A stretch of 64,000 bases of DNA from CBCYMI01 sp965183855 (GCA_965183855.1 CBCYMI010000016.1:1-64000), one strand, 5' to 3'. Positions 18,040-27,792 are shown, numbered from the stretch's first letter. Numbers and translations are program-made. The notes: generated by a model not told the origin, from the letters alone.

Positions 18040-18624
18040 ATGCAGGAAAAGACTAAAAAAACAGATACATGTCAGAATAAAACAGGTAAGAATAATATCA
18101 GAAAAAATAAGAATACTAACCTATTAATTTTGCTTTCATCTTGTGCAGGTTTTATGATCATTGCTGCTTTTTTATCTGTTCCGCTTTATGATACATTCTG
18201 TAGAGTGACGGGGTTTGCAGGAAAGCCTAAAAAATCAGATCAAATTTCAAATAAAACATTCGATCAGGAAGTATTGGTTCGATTTGATGCAAATCATTCT
18301 AAAAAGCTACCATGGATTTTTAAACCTTTGCAAAATACAGTTAAGGTTAAAATTGGAGAAGAAAAGCTGATTTATTATACTGTAACAAATACTTCTGATC
18401 AGACTATTTATGGAACGGCAACATATAATGTTACGCCATATAAGGTAGCTCCCTATTTTATAAAACTGGAATGTTTTTGCTTTCAAGAGCAAAAATTAGC
18501 CCCAAAAGAAAGCATGAATATGCCCGTTTTATTTTATATTGATTCATCTTATCAAACGGATGATCGCGTAAAAAAAATAAATGAAATTACATTGTCTTAT
18601 ACTTTCTTTCCAATTGAAAAATAA
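18040..18624 (+). CDS. ctaG: Cytochrome c oxidase copper chaperone CtaG/Cox11
   Basis: A 194-residue Cox11-family protein, anchored by one helix (about 27-50 of this model) and otherwise periplasmic. It delivers copper to the CuB site of CoxA. The family signature SVPLYDTFCRVTGFAGKP follows the anchor, and the copper ligands are in ECFCFQEQKL. I chose the ATG at 18040, which gives typical length; a TTG at 17983 in the same frame would add 19 residues but has no better ribosome site. The AAGGAG at 17956 is too far from either start. Fifth gene of the cluster. Confidence 0.93.
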   Translation: MQEKTKKTDTCQNKTGKNNIRKNKNTNLLILLSSCAGFMIIAAFLSVPLYDTFCRVTGFAGKPKKSDQISNKTFDQEVLVRFDANHSKKLPWIFKPLQNTVKVKIGEEKLIYYTVTNTSDQTIYGTATYNVTPYKVAPYFIKLECFCFQEQKLAPKESMNMPVLFYIDSSYQTDDRVKKINEITLSYTFFPIEK

Positions 18625-18985
18625 GGAGTATATTTGATGATATTTAAAATGATGATAAGCCTAAATATCCAGATAAGAAGATTGGATTAAGCTTCTGTTT
18701 TTTGAGTTTTACAGAAATTAAATAATTTGAACTTGCTTTTTAAAAAAGAAATATACATTAATAAAAAAAGTTTCGAAATTGAAAGATTAAAATGAGAAAT
18801 TAAAAAGAATAGAGTGAACATAAAAATGCTGAATTTAAGATTTCTGTTATCAATGAAGCTCAAATCATAACTTCAGTAAGGACAAATTTATTCTAGAAAA
18901 GTTTTTTAAAGTCAACAATATATAGATTTAGGCATGCAATCAGATAATATGCCTAAAAGAAAACCCTAATTTAAGGAGTATAAAC
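18625..18985. other. Intergenic region between ctaG and coxC
   Basis: Some 361 bases of AT-rich sequence with no convincing open frame. AAGGAG at 18974-18979 is the ribosome site for coxC. No terminator hairpin is obvious, so coxC may be read through from upstream. Confidence 0.5.
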
Positions 18986-19852
18986 ATGGCAGGTCATCAA
19001 GAAGTAAGGCATGATTATCATCTTGTTAACCCAAGTCCATGGCCTTTGGTTTCTTCTCTTGCAACAATTTTATTTGGATTGGGATTTGTTATTTTTTTCA
19101 AAGGCCTTAGTCAAAGTGAAGCTGGTCTTGTGAAAGCCCTTTTAGGTAAAGGGTCTTTATGGATTTTGGGGTTAGGTCTTTTAGGTATTGTTTATTCCAT
19201 GATTGGCTGGTGGTGGGAAGTCGTTAAAGAATCAAAGAGTGGAGATCATACGCCTGTTGTTCAATTATCTCTGCGTTATGGCATGATTTTATTTATTCTT
19301 CAAGAAGTAATGTTTTTTGTTGCCTGGTTTTGGATATTTTTTGAATTAGCTTTTTTTCATCAATTCAGAGCAGAGTCTTTGGGAGGTGTGTTGGAACAAG
19401 CCTGGACAAGCTGGCCTCTTCCGAATATTGAAACAATTAATCCTTTTGATATTCCTCTGTTAAATACAATACTTCTTTTACTATCTGGTACAACAGTTAC
19501 TTGGGCGCATCATGCTCTAATAGAAAATGATCGGAAGAGTGCAAAAATAGGGCTTGCTTTGACAATTATACTTGGTATTTGTTTTACCAGCCTGCAAGTT
19601 TATGAATACATTCACAGTCCATTTTTGATAACAGAGAATATCTATAGCTCTGTATTCTTTTTGGCTACTGGGTTTCATGGATTGCATGTTGTGATTGGAA
19701 CCATATTCTTGTTTGTATGTTTGCTTAGACTCTTTGCAGGTGATTTTACACCAGAGAAACATTTTGGGTTTGAGGCTGCTGCATGGTATTGGCATTTTGT
19801 AGATGTCGTTTGGTTATTTCTTTTTGCCTTTGTTTATGTTGCGTATCAATAA
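18986..19852 (+). CDS. coxC: Cytochrome c oxidase subunit III
   Basis: A 288-residue subunit III with seven membrane helices. It stabilises the core of the aa3 oxidase and sustains proton pumping. Diagnostic phrases are HDYHLVNPSPWPL at the N-terminus, SEVMFF-like QEVMFFVAWFWIFFE, FHGLHVVIGTIFL and the C-terminal WYWHFVDVVWLFLFAFVY. Complete, with AAGGAG 7 bases before the ATG. Together with coxB, coxA and the assembly genes it makes the whole terminal oxidase available from one locus. Confidence 0.96.
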   Translation: MAGHQEVRHDYHLVNPSPWPLVSSLATILFGLGFVIFFKGLSQSEAGLVKALLGKGSLWILGLGLLGIVYSMIGWWWEVVKESKSGDHTPVVQLSLRYGMILFILQEVMFFVAWFWIFFELAFFHQFRAESLGGVLEQAWTSWPLPNIETINPFDIPLLNTILLLLSGTTVTWAHHALIENDRKSAKIGLALTIILGICFTSLQVYEYIHSPFLITENIYSSVFFLATGFHGLHVVIGTIFLFVCLLRLFAGDFTPEKHFGFEAAAWYWHFVDVVWLFLFAFVYVAYQ

Positions 19853-20077
19853 TGGATCGACTGATTTTATTCAACAAAGAGTATTGCTCTTTCATACCTG
19901 AAATAGTTAAATAAATATCGGAACAATTGGATAATGCTTTATTATTTAATGAGTTGGTATGAGATGTTTTTTCCTGTTAAGTATCCCTTTTTATCTTAGT
20001 AAAAGAGTGCATGGTCAGACGATAGAAAATAAGGAAAACATTCATGATTTGTAAAGTCATGAGTACATTTTACAGAT

Positions 20078-20482
20078 ATGGAAAGTGATTGTGAAATGAA
20101 GAGGAATTGCCCTGAAGAGGTTCCACGCCCTTTACTTTATTCGTTAATGACAGGGGTAAAATGCCGTTGTCCCCGTTGTGGAAAAGGAAAACTTTTTGAA
20201 GGCTTACTTAAATTTTCAAAGCAATGCTCAATTTGCTCTTTAAATTATGATTTTCAAGATATTGGTGATGGTGCATCTATTTTTGTTATGTTTGCTGTAG
20301 GTATTTTGCTTGTACCAATTGCAATTTTATTTCAGGTAAGCTTCAATCCTCCATTTTGGCTTCATATTTTTATTTGGGCGCCGTTATTAACACTCTCTTG
20401 TATTTTTTTATTAAGACCTGTGAAAGGAATATTATTAGCCCTACAATATAGATATAATGCAGAAGAGAGCCGTTTTGATTAG
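20078..20482 (+). CDS. DUF983 zinc-ribbon membrane protein
   Basis: A 134-residue DUF983 protein. Cysteines C29, C31, C34, C50 and C53 form a probable zinc ribbon (KCRCPRCGKGKLF, then CSIC), followed by two membrane helices (about 67-88 and 95-112). Biochemical function is unknown. The gene consistently lies between coxC and surf1 in alphaproteobacteria, as here, suggesting a role in oxidase assembly. surf1 starts 30 bases downstream. Confidence 0.88.
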   Translation: MESDCEMKRNCPEEVPRPLLYSLMTGVKCRCPRCGKGKLFEGLLKFSKQCSICSLNYDFQDIGDGASIFVMFAVGILLVPIAILFQVSFNPPFWLHIFIWAPLLTLSCIFLLRPVKGILLALQYRYNAEESRFD

Positions 20483-20512
20483 ATTCAGAAATAATCTTAT
20501 TTAGAGGAAGGT

Positions 20513-21556
20513 ATGAATTTTATTTTTAAACCCTATCCCGTTTTAACAATTATTAGTCTTCCTTTATTGTTTGGATTATTATGGCTTGGAGACTGGCAAT
20601 TAAAACGCCATGAATGGAAACAGAAGCTATTTTATCAGTTAAAAAAGGCAGAGCTGGAAGAATATCATACGCTTTCTGAACTTGAAAAGAGGTATAAAAA
20701 AGGAGAGAATATTGATTATTTTCCTGTTTTGATTGATAAAAAATGTAAGACGAATAATATGAATTTCGACCCTATGTTTGTTTATCAGGCAAAAAACGGA
20801 ATTAGTTGGCGTGTGCTTGACTGGTATATTAATCAAACAGAAAAGAAGTATAATAAAGCATTTTTAAATGAAGAATTAAGCCAGAAGTCTTCCATATCTG
20901 AAAATCAAGCTTTTTTAATTGATTATGGCTTGGTTTCAGAAACATATCGAAAAGCATATGTGCAGCATTTAAATAAAATAAAAAAGGATTCATTCTTAAA
21001 AGGCAAAAAAAAATCTGATTCTAGTCAGGAAAATACGTATGCCCCTTTAATCCAAAAAAAAGAAGAAGAAGGATCAAAAAAATATTTCCTTTCTGATCAA
21101 GAAATACCAGATATTGTATCAAATATACATCATATGTGTGGTATTTTGAAAGGAAGAATATGGCCTTATCACTCTTATGATTGGTTTACCCCAAAGGGTG
21201 ATGGTAAAAAAAATCTATGGTATCGTGTTAACTTATCCTATTTTTCCTTAAATAATTATTCTTTTCCAGTGTCGATCAAGAGAATTGCGCCTTATTATAT
21301 TAGACTTGATCAAGATCATTTTTTAACATGGATGAAACAGCATAATAATGCTATGAGAAGAGAGCCCATCAATGTACAAAACAGCCATGTACAAAACAGC
21401 CATTATAATGCATTGCCAAAATTTCATAACAGGCATTTAGGATATGCGATAACATGGTTTGGTTTTGCTATTTTATTAGTCGTATTTTATATTTTATATC
21501 ATATATCCAAAAAACGATTTTGGTTAACATTCAAACAAGAACGAAAAGAAGGCTGA
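20513..21556 (+). CDS. SURF1-family oxidase assembly protein
   Basis: A 347-residue SURF1/Shy1 protein that helps insert haem A into CoxA. It has the two-helix topology: helix 1 at about 8-26 (ending LGDWQLKRHEWK, the family signature) and helix 2 near 310-330 after HLGYAITWFGFA. Between them lies a periplasmic domain with hydrophilic Lys/Ser/Glu-rich insertions (about 100-125 and 160-195), making it about 100 residues longer than usual. A 15-bp tandem duplication adds VQNSH twice near 289-298. GGAAGG precedes the ATG. Confidence 0.9.
   Translation: MNFIFKPYPVLTIISLPLLFGLLWLGDWQLKRHEWKQKLFYQLKKAELEEYHTLSELEKRYKKGENIDYFPVLIDKKCKTNNMNFDPMFVYQAKNGISWRVLDWYINQTEKKYNKAFLNEELSQKSSISENQAFLIDYGLVSETYRKAYVQHLNKIKKDSFLKGKKKSDSSQENTYAPLIQKKEEEGSKKYFLSDQEIPDIVSNIHHMCGILKGRIWPYHSYDWFTPKGDGKKNLWYRVNLSYFSLNNYSFPVSIKRIAPYYIRLDQDHFLTWMKQHNNAMRREPINVQNSHVQNSHYNALPKFHNRHLGYAITWFGFAILLVVFYILYHISKKRFWLTFKQERKEG
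21372..21403 (+). repeat. 15-bp tandem duplication inside the SURF1 gene
   Basis: Two perfect in-frame copies of a 15-bp unit (21372-21386 and 21387-21401) plus two further bases. It encodes VQNSH twice in the linker just before the second membrane helix, so it is tolerated and probably arose by slippage. Confidence 0.85.
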
Positions 21557-21665
21557 ATGATTTATTAAAAATAAGGTCAAATCGAAACAATTTTACTTTG
21601 AAATAAGCATGCTTATCCTTCAAAAGAATAAAAACAAAGTTTACGTTAGAAATAAGTCTGTTTTT

Positions 21666-21695
21666 TTAAAAACCTGAAATGATAATATCAGGTTT
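21666..21695 (-). terminator. Terminator hairpin between surf1 and the algH-like gene
   Basis: Arms AAACCTGA (21670-21677) and TCAGGTTT (21688-21695) with a 10-base loop. Read on the minus strand, the hairpin ends in TTTTT and then A-rich sequence, fitting the end of the algH-like transcript. The plus strand lacks a U-tract directly after the stem. Confidence 0.5.
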
Positions 21696-21756
21696 AAACT
21701 GGATTTAACAAGCGTTTTTTACTTGTGAAAATAAAGTTTATAATATTAATGGAAAA

Positions 21757-22344
21757 TCATGCTTTTCCTGAATAATGCAAGAGCTTTTTGGGATCTACCC
21801 CGATTGATTCTAATGCAGTATTCCATTTTTGATCATAATTTTCTCCGAAAATCAGGCGTTCATTTGGTTCGCAAACCAGCCAGGAATTGGAATAGATTTC
21901 TTCTTTTAATTGTTCGGGTTCCCAGCTTGTATAGCCTAATGCCATCAAGGATTTCTTCGGAGGTTTTTTTGATGAGAGTGCTTTAAGAATATCATGTGTT
22001 GCTGTAAGAGCCAATCCATTTTCAAGAGAAAAGGAAGCATCATTAAAAAAATAGTCATTAGAATGTATGACAAATCCTCTATCACGCTCAATGGGACCAC
22101 CATCCAAGACAAGATAATCAGGGGTTGCATGTTCGCAGTCAACATCCAATTGCTTAAAAAGAGCAGGCAAGCGTATACCGCTTGGTCGATTTACAATAAA
22201 GCCCATTGTTTGATCTTCATTGTGTATACATAAATATATAACGGCTCTAGAAAAACGTGTTTCAAACTGACCTGGCATCGCAATAAGCATTTTTCCTGCA
22301 AAGTCATGAATGGTGTCATTTGAATTTCTTGTTAAGTTCATCAT
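21757..22344 (-). CDS. AlgH/YqgE family protein (UPF0301)
   Basis: A 195-residue cytoplasmic protein of the UPF0301 family. Recognisable segments are GKMLIAMPGQ, RAVIYLCIHNEDQTMGFIVNRP and VLDGGPIERDRGFVIHS, and the family C-terminus SWLVCEPNERLIFGENYDQKW. A molecular function is not established; the name AlgH comes from an alginate regulator in Pseudomonas. It could start at either of the first two Met codons. Single gene, divergent from the peroxiredoxin gene 92 bases away. Confidence 0.9.
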   Translation of the reverse strand: MMNLTRNSNDTIHDFAGKMLIAMPGQFETRFSRAVIYLCIHNEDQTMGFIVNRPSGIRLPALFKQLDVDCEHATPDYLVLDGGPIERDRGFVIHSNDYFFNDASFSLENGLALTATHDILKALSSKKPPKKSLMALGYTSWEPEQLKEEIYSNSWLVCEPNERLIFGENYDQKWNTALESIGVDPKKLLHYSGKA

Positions 22345-22436
22345 AATCTAGTTATGGACTTTTAAACTGGATTATGCAAATAATTCAGTTTATTTAATAA
22401 TTTGATAAAATGCTAACCATTTAATGGAGACTGAAT

Positions 22437-22916
22437 ATGAGTATTCAAGAAGGTGATCAAATACCAAATATTGAATTAACAATATTAAATGAAAATGGAC
22501 TTAATAGGATACAAACAGAGGAATTGTTTGAAGGGAAAAAAGTAATTTTATTTGCTGTTCCAGGAGCATATACTCCAGCTTGCTCAGATAAACATTTGCC
22601 AGGTTTTTCAAATGCGGGGTATAAATTTAAAAAAAAAGGTATAGACTTTATAGCTTGCTTAAGTACAAATGACTCTTTTGTGTTAGATGCTTGGGCAAAA
22701 TCACAAAATGTTAACGATATTGTGATGTTGTCAGATGGAAATGGGCTCTGGACAAAAGCGATTGGACTAGAATTGGATGCTTCTGGGTTTAATATGGGAA
22801 TAAGAAGCCAGCGTTATGCGATGTTAATCAATAATGGTCGCATTGAAAAGCTGAATCTGGAAGATGGAATTGATGTTACAATATCTTCTGCTGAAACAAT
22901 TTTAGAAAGCTTATAA
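22437..22916 (+). CDS. Peroxiredoxin, Prx5 type
   Basis: A 159-residue thiol peroxidase that reduces hydrogen peroxide and organic hydroperoxides. The peroxidatic cysteine is C49 in PGAYTPACSDKHLPG, the Prx5 subfamily signature. C74 (FIACLSTND) is conserved in several members; the resolving thiol may come from glutaredoxin or glutathione. GGAG lies 8 bases before the ATG. A peroxiredoxin next to rnhA and ispH downstream of surf1 is common in alphaproteobacteria. Confidence 0.92.
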   Translation: MSIQEGDQIPNIELTILNENGLNRIQTEELFEGKKVILFAVPGAYTPACSDKHLPGFSNAGYKFKKKGIDFIACLSTNDSFVLDAWAKSQNVNDIVMLSDGNGLWTKAIGLELDASGFNMGIRSQRYAMLINNGRIEKLNLEDGIDVTISSAETILESL

Positions 22917-23056
22917 ACTTCTCATAAAGATTAAGTCTATAGAATTTTCTAACCATATTAGAATGGAGATAAAACAGTTTTGGTTAGGATGAGTGAGAGG
23001 GCTGTAATATCTTTGGATCTTGCGTTAATTCTTCTTTTTGGAGAGCCTGGATTAAT

Positions 23057-23536
23057 TTATTTTTGTTGCTCAACAATATATTTCATGCCTTCACGTGCCA
23101 ATTGATCTGCTAATTCATTTCCTTCATTACCAGAATGCCCTTTAACCCATTTCCAAATCACAGTATGTTTTTGATTGAGCTGATCAAGTGTTTGCCATAA
23201 TTTCTTGTTCTTGACGGCTTTTTTTGAAGCGGTTCTCCAATTCTTTTTTTTCCAGTTTTCAAGCCATTTTGTGATGCCATTTTGAACATAAACAGAATCT
23301 GTATAAAGTATAACCTTACAAGGATATTTTAATGCTTTTAGAGCTTTTATTGCTGCGATGAGTTCCATTTGATTATTGGTTGTTTCAAGTGCTCCTCCTT
23401 TAAGCATTTTTTGATAAGAATCTGATTTTAAGACGACCCCCCAGCCTCCAGGTCCTGGATTATTAGAACAGGCTCCATCTGTATAAATGATGACTTGTTT
23501 TTGAGAGGAATATTGATTGGTGGAATTGGTGTCCAT
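23057..23536 (-). CDS. rnhA: Ribonuclease HI
   Basis: A 159-residue RNase H that cuts RNA in RNA-DNA hybrids, removing primers and R-loops. All four metal-binding acidic residues are present: D20 (IYTDGACSNNPGPGG), E58 (NNQMELIAA), D80 (LYTDSVYV) and D144 (GNELADQLA), with the catalytic His in KGHSGNEG. Full length. It follows ispH by 48 bases on the same strand, probably one transcript. Confidence 0.96.
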   Translation of the reverse strand: MDTNSTNQYSSQKQVIIYTDGACSNNPGPGGWGVVLKSDSYQKMLKGGALETTNNQMELIAAIKALKALKYPCKVILYTDSVYVQNGITKWLENWKKKNWRTASKKAVKNKKLWQTLDQLNQKHTVIWKWVKGHSGNEGNELADQLAREGMKYIVEQQK

Positions 23537-23584
23537 GGCAAATTGTTCGTGTTTTTAGATTTTAAATTGAATAGTTAAGGATAG

Positions 23585-24550
23585 TTATACAGATGCAAAT
23601 TTTGGTAGTTTGAATGCAATATTTTCTTCAATTACAGAAATTGTTTTAATTGTCAATGAAAAACGTTTTTTAACTTGATTTAAGACATCTTCAACTAGAA
23701 CCTCAGGAGCAGACGCGCTTGCTGATAATCCAAAAACAGTATATTGCTTTATTTTTTCCCATTCAATATCAGTATAATCCCTAATTAAGAAAGCTTCGTT
23801 TGCTCCCGTTTTTAAAGCAACTTCAACGAGTCGTTTTGAGTTTGATGAGTTTGAAGCCCCGATAATATAAATCAGATTGCATTTTTGTGCGAGAGACTTA
23901 ACAGCTGCCTGTCGGTTTGTTGTTGCATAACAAATATCTTCTTTATGAGGAGCTATTATATCAGGAAAACGGGATTTTAAACATTCAATAATTGCTTTTG
24001 TATCTTCTATAGATAAAGTGGTTTGTGTAATATATGCAAGTTGTTTGTCTAAATTCTCGAGTGAATAAGTTTTTGCATCTTTCAGTGTTTCAATAAGTGT
24101 CATGCTTTGTTCTGGTAATTGCCCCATTGTACCAATGACTTCAGGATGTCCTGCGTGACCAATTAAGATAATATGGCATCCTTTTTTATAAAGACGTTGT
24201 GCTTCATAATGAACTTTGGAAACAAGGGGACAGGTTGCATCAATATAATTCATATTTAAGGCTTCTGCCTGTTTTGAGATTATTTTGGGAACGCCATGAG
24301 CTGAAAAAATAACAGGTTTTGATAGATCACATTCTGAAAGGCTTTTTACAAAAATAGCTCCTTTTTTCTTTAGGTTTTCAACAACATAGGCATTATGAAC
24401 AATTTCGTGACGGACATAAACGGGTTTTCCATATAAGTTTAATGCCTGTTCAACGATTTGTATGGCGCGCTCAACTCCAGCACAAAATCCACGGGGATTT
24501 GCCATATAAACAGTAATTTCAGCTTTATTTTGGACTGTTTTAAAAATCAT
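23585..24550 (-). CDS. ispH: 4-hydroxy-3-methylbut-2-enyl diphosphate reductase
   Basis: A 321-residue [4Fe-4S] enzyme catalysing the last step of the MEP isoprenoid pathway, giving IPP and DMAPP. The three cluster cysteines are in ANPRGFCAGVERAI (C23), DATCPLVSKVH and EDICYATTNRQ. The substrate-binding HEIVHN, GHAGHPEVIG and SASASAPEVLVEDV segments are intact. A shorter start at the Met of YMANPRG is possible. Isoprenoids feed quinones and haem O farnesylation by ctaB nearby. Upstream of rnhA in the same direction. Confidence 0.96.
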   Translation of the reverse strand: MIFKTVQNKAEITVYMANPRGFCAGVERAIQIVEQALNLYGKPVYVRHEIVHNAYVVENLKKKGAIFVKSLSECDLSKPVIFSAHGVPKIISKQAEALNMNYIDATCPLVSKVHYEAQRLYKKGCHIILIGHAGHPEVIGTMGQLPEQSMTLIETLKDAKTYSLENLDKQLAYITQTTLSIEDTKAIIECLKSRFPDIIAPHKEDICYATTNRQAAVKSLAQKCNLIYIIGASNSSNSKRLVEVALKTGANEAFLIRDYTDIEWEKIKQYTVFGLSASASAPEVLVEDVLNQVKKRFSLTIKTISVIEENIAFKLPKFASV

Positions 24551-24730
24551 ATAGCAAATTTTATCCTTAAAAATAATTTTATGTTTAAAGTCTTATATTG
24601 CAGGCTTTGTCTTTTTGATTTAAAAACTGTAACAAAAAATCATCTGTATGGCTAGGAAAACTGGTTAGATAACATGTGCGTTATGAATAGATGGATATTA
24701 TTTAAATAAATAAATGCGAGGTAAAATATC

Positions 24731-25294
24731 ATGAAACTGTTTTCTATTATTATGTTATCTGGTTTTCTTATCGGAATTTCTGCTTGTCAAAGTGTTAGAG
24801 ATACGCTTGGGGTGGGGGCAGCGAGCAAAGCTAATCCAGCTCCTTGTCCTTCTGCCATTATATTAAGGGAAGCCGCGCGCCTTATTGACTTCAATGGAGA
24901 GGAGAAACTAAAAAATATTCGCTTTTCTGGTGAGATTGCCAGTATAAAAACATTTTGCAGATATTTTGAAAATCGACCTATTCGTGCCTCTTTAGAACTT
25001 GAATTTGGATTTGGAAGAGGAGATGCTGCCGAGCATTTTGAACACACTTATCATTATTTTATTGCCGTAACGCGTAAAAACAAAACACTTCTTTTTAAAC
25101 AAATATATCCGATTCATGTTAGATTTTCTCCAGAAGAAAATATTGTAAATTTAAAAGAACATATTAAAGAAATTATTATTCCAAGAGCTTCAAAAAAAAC
25201 TTCAGGTGAGAATTTTGAAATCATTGTTGGATTTGTTGTAACACCAGAACAGGAAGAGTTTAACCGATTGGGAAAACGTTTTATTATCAAATAA
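24731..25294 (+). CDS. Putative lipoprotein upstream of argS
   Basis: A 187-residue protein with a type II signal peptide: residues 1-18 hydrophobic, lipobox G-I-S-A-C19. The mature part has two further cysteines (about 36 and 77) and looks like a single beta-sandwich, with no family motif I can name. GAGG precedes the ATG. The lipobox places it in the inner or outer membrane, facing the periplasm. It sits 33 bases ahead of argS and may share its transcript. Confidence 0.8.
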   Translation: MKLFSIIMLSGFLIGISACQSVRDTLGVGAASKANPAPCPSAIILREAARLIDFNGEEKLKNIRFSGEIASIKTFCRYFENRPIRASLELEFGFGRGDAAEHFEHTYHYFIAVTRKNKTLLFKQIYPIHVRFSPEENIVNLKEHIKEIIIPRASKKTSGENFEIIVGFVVTPEQEEFNRLGKRFIIK

Positions 25295-25327
25295 ATGCGT
25301 TTTGGAAGTTAAACAGATCTATTTTTA

Positions 25328-27220
25328 GTGAGTAGAGAAATGACAAATATTAGAAGTCAATTATCGGTATATTTTGCAAATGCATTTACCCAATTAGGAT
25401 TAAATAGAACATATGGAGAAGTCGTTATATCAGACCGTCCTGATCTTGCTCCCTTTCAATGTAATGGAGCTTTGCCCGCTGCAAAGCTACTCAAACAATC
25501 TCCACGAGAAATTGCCAATAAAATTGTTCAGCTTTTAAGCAAGGTAGAAGACATTTCCAGAATTGAAATTGCAGATCCAGGTTTTCTTAATATTACACCT
25601 GCCAAGCAATTATATTCTAAGCAATTGGAAGCAATCCTTTTTGACCAAAGAGCAGGCATTCCAATTAAAAAGCAGCCTAATTGTGTTATTATAGATTTCG
25701 GAGGACCAAATGTTGCAAAACCAATGCATGTTGGTCATTTAAGATCGTCGATTAATGGAGATTGTCTTCAGCGTTTATTTCGATTTCTTGGAGATCATGT
25801 TATTAGTGATATTCATCTTGGAGATTGGGGGCTACAAATGGGACAATTACTCTCTTTTTTTCAAAAAAAATATCCAGAATGGGTATATTTTGATCCTCAT
25901 TATAAAGGAGAGTATCCAAAAGAGAGCCCTGTTAGTCTGGAAGACTTACAATATAGCTATCCTTTAGCATCTCTTGCTTGTAAAACAGATCCTGATGAGA
26001 TGGAAAAAGCAAGGAAGGCAATTTATGAGCTCCAAAAAGGGAGACCAGGATATCGTGCTTTGTGGCAACATTTTTATACTGTCTCTGTTAATGCATTACA
26101 GCATGATTTTGAATTATTGGATATCCGTTTTGATTTATGGAAAGGGGAGTCTGATATTGCACCTATTATTGACGATATGATTGAAGACTTTAAACAAAAG
26201 AAAATAGCACACTATGATCAAGGCGCTTTGATTGTTCCATTTGATCAGAACCAATTAGCAGATCATGAAAGCGAAAAGGCTCAATCTGAAAGCAAAAAAG
26301 AGATCGAGTTAAGCTCTGACTCAATCGATACCAATAAAAAAAGGAATCCTCCTTTAATGTTATTAAAAAGTGATGGATCTGTGCTTTATGAAACAACAGA
26401 TTTAGCAACGATTTTGGATCGAAGGCATGCCTATAATCCAGATTTTATTCTTTATGTTGTAGACCTTAGACAGGAATTGCACTTTAAAAAAGTATTTAAA
26501 GTAGCTAAACTGATTGGCTATATGGAAAAAATGCAATTAGAATTTATTGGCTTGGGAACCATGAATGGAGCGGATGGTCGTCCTTATAAAACACGTGAAG
26601 GAGGTGTGCTAAGGCTAAAAGAATTAATTGATATGACAGTTAAAAAAGCCAAAGAACGACTGGATGATGCAGGTATTAGTCAGGATATAACAGATCAAGA
26701 AAAACAGGAAATTGCTAAAAAAATTGGAATTTCAGCTCTAAAATTTGCTGATTTGTCCAATAATAGAACAACAAGCTATATTTTTGACCTTGAACGTTTT
26801 ACATCTTTTGAAGGAAAAACGGGACCATATCTTTTATATGCTGTTGTTAGGATAAAATCACTATTGGATAAAGCAGATTTTCAGATTGATTCTTTCACTT
26901 TTGATCTATCACAAAAGAAAATGAACATATCTGATTGTTTTTTAATTAAGGAAGAGCAGGAAAAACAATTGGTTTATATGCTAGATCGATTTTATGATGT
27001 ACTCATACAAGCCTATCAAAAAAGAATGCCTAATCTTATTTGTGATTATGCTTATCTATTATCACAATCTTTTTCAAGCTTTTATGCTGCTTGCACGATT
27101 TTAGCAGGGAATATTTCTGCTCCTGTAAAACAAACCAGATTGGTATTGAGTTATTTAACCTTAAAGCAATTACGAATTTGTCTTGAGTTATTAGGAATTG
27201 AGATAGTTGAGAGAATGTAG
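25328..27220 (+). CDS. argS: Arginyl-tRNA synthetase
   Basis: A 630-residue class Ia synthetase. The N-terminal Add-1 domain is followed by the Rossmann catalytic domain with the HIGH-type motif MHVGHLRS (near 137-144) and DWGLQMGQL. The KMSKS loop is the degenerate ArgS form GRPYKTREGG, and the C-terminal DALR anticodon-binding domain ends EIVERM. A Lys/Ser/Glu-rich insert near residues 310-330 is unusual but lies in a variable region. GTG at 25328 or ATG at 25340 (four codons later) could be the start; neither has a strong ribosome site. Confidence 0.95.
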   Translation: MSREMTNIRSQLSVYFANAFTQLGLNRTYGEVVISDRPDLAPFQCNGALPAAKLLKQSPREIANKIVQLLSKVEDISRIEIADPGFLNITPAKQLYSKQLEAILFDQRAGIPIKKQPNCVIIDFGGPNVAKPMHVGHLRSSINGDCLQRLFRFLGDHVISDIHLGDWGLQMGQLLSFFQKKYPEWVYFDPHYKGEYPKESPVSLEDLQYSYPLASLACKTDPDEMEKARKAIYELQKGRPGYRALWQHFYTVSVNALQHDFELLDIRFDLWKGESDIAPIIDDMIEDFKQKKIAHYDQGALIVPFDQNQLADHESEKAQSESKKEIELSSDSIDTNKKRNPPLMLLKSDGSVLYETTDLATILDRRHAYNPDFILYVVDLRQELHFKKVFKVAKLIGYMEKMQLEFIGLGTMNGADGRPYKTREGGVLRLKELIDMTVKKAKERLDDAGISQDITDQEKQEIAKKIGISALKFADLSNNRTTSYIFDLERFTSFEGKTGPYLLYAVVRIKSLLDKADFQIDSFTFDLSQKKMNISDCFLIKEEQEKQLVYMLDRFYDVLIQAYQKRMPNLICDYAYLLSQSFSSFYAACTILAGNISAPVKQTRLVLSYLTLKQLRICLELLGIEIVERM

Positions 27221-27424
27221 GTTTTAAAGAGGTGTTTCATAAACATAATTTTCTGTTTAAAGATGTATTAATCTATAAAACAAGAATTCTAAATATTTTA
27301 AGAGAGATTTCTAATTGTTTTTAATGAATTATGTGATTTTTTAGAAGTCTTTTTTCAAGATTATTATGTATTTTATAAAATATGGACTTGCCGAAATCAT
27401 ATAATCTATTATATAAATGAACAC

Positions 27425-27727
27425 GTTTATACGGGAGAGCACAAAGAATTTATTTGTCGCCGAAGGAGCAACGACCTCGGAAACTCTCAGGCTAAAGGAC
27501 CGTATAAACCAAAATGCTGGAAAGTGGATAATATACTTAAAATTGGTTTTGAATTGAGAGCAAACCCAGTTTATGAGGAGATTAACCTACCGATGGAGTA
27601 AACATAGATAAATGTGATATTTCAGATAGAACCAGGTATTCTGTTTATTTCGGATCTGAAAGAAAGTTTAAAATGCCATATTTATTTATCTAAATCTCTC
27701 AGGTTTCAAGGACAGCTGGGGCTATAA
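27425..27727 (+). promoter_or_regulatory. Tandem glycine riboswitch
   Basis: Two glycine aptamers ahead of gcvT. Aptamer 1 (27425-27510) is closed by a perfect 10-bp helix (27425-27434 with 27500-27509) and carries the conserved GAGAGC, GCCGAAGGAGCAA, CTCTCAGG and AAAGGACC. Aptamer 2 (about 27555-27727) has GAGAGC, CCGATGGAGTAA, CTCTCAGG and a final CAAGGACAGC. Its P3 stem is extended to roughly 85 bases (27603-27690). A 7-bp stem TAGAATC/GATTCTA (27733-27760) followed by T5 may be the switching terminator. In bacteria such switches turn on glycine cleavage when glycine is high. Confidence 0.93.
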
Positions 27728-27792
27728 AAAGTTAGAATCTTTGGTCTATTATTGATTCTATCATGCTGTTTTTGCAAATTTGAGGTAATAAA

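Noticed and set aside
21757..22344. Plus-strand frames opposite the algH-like gene
   Set aside because: They are shadows of the conserved minus-strand gene and show no family features.
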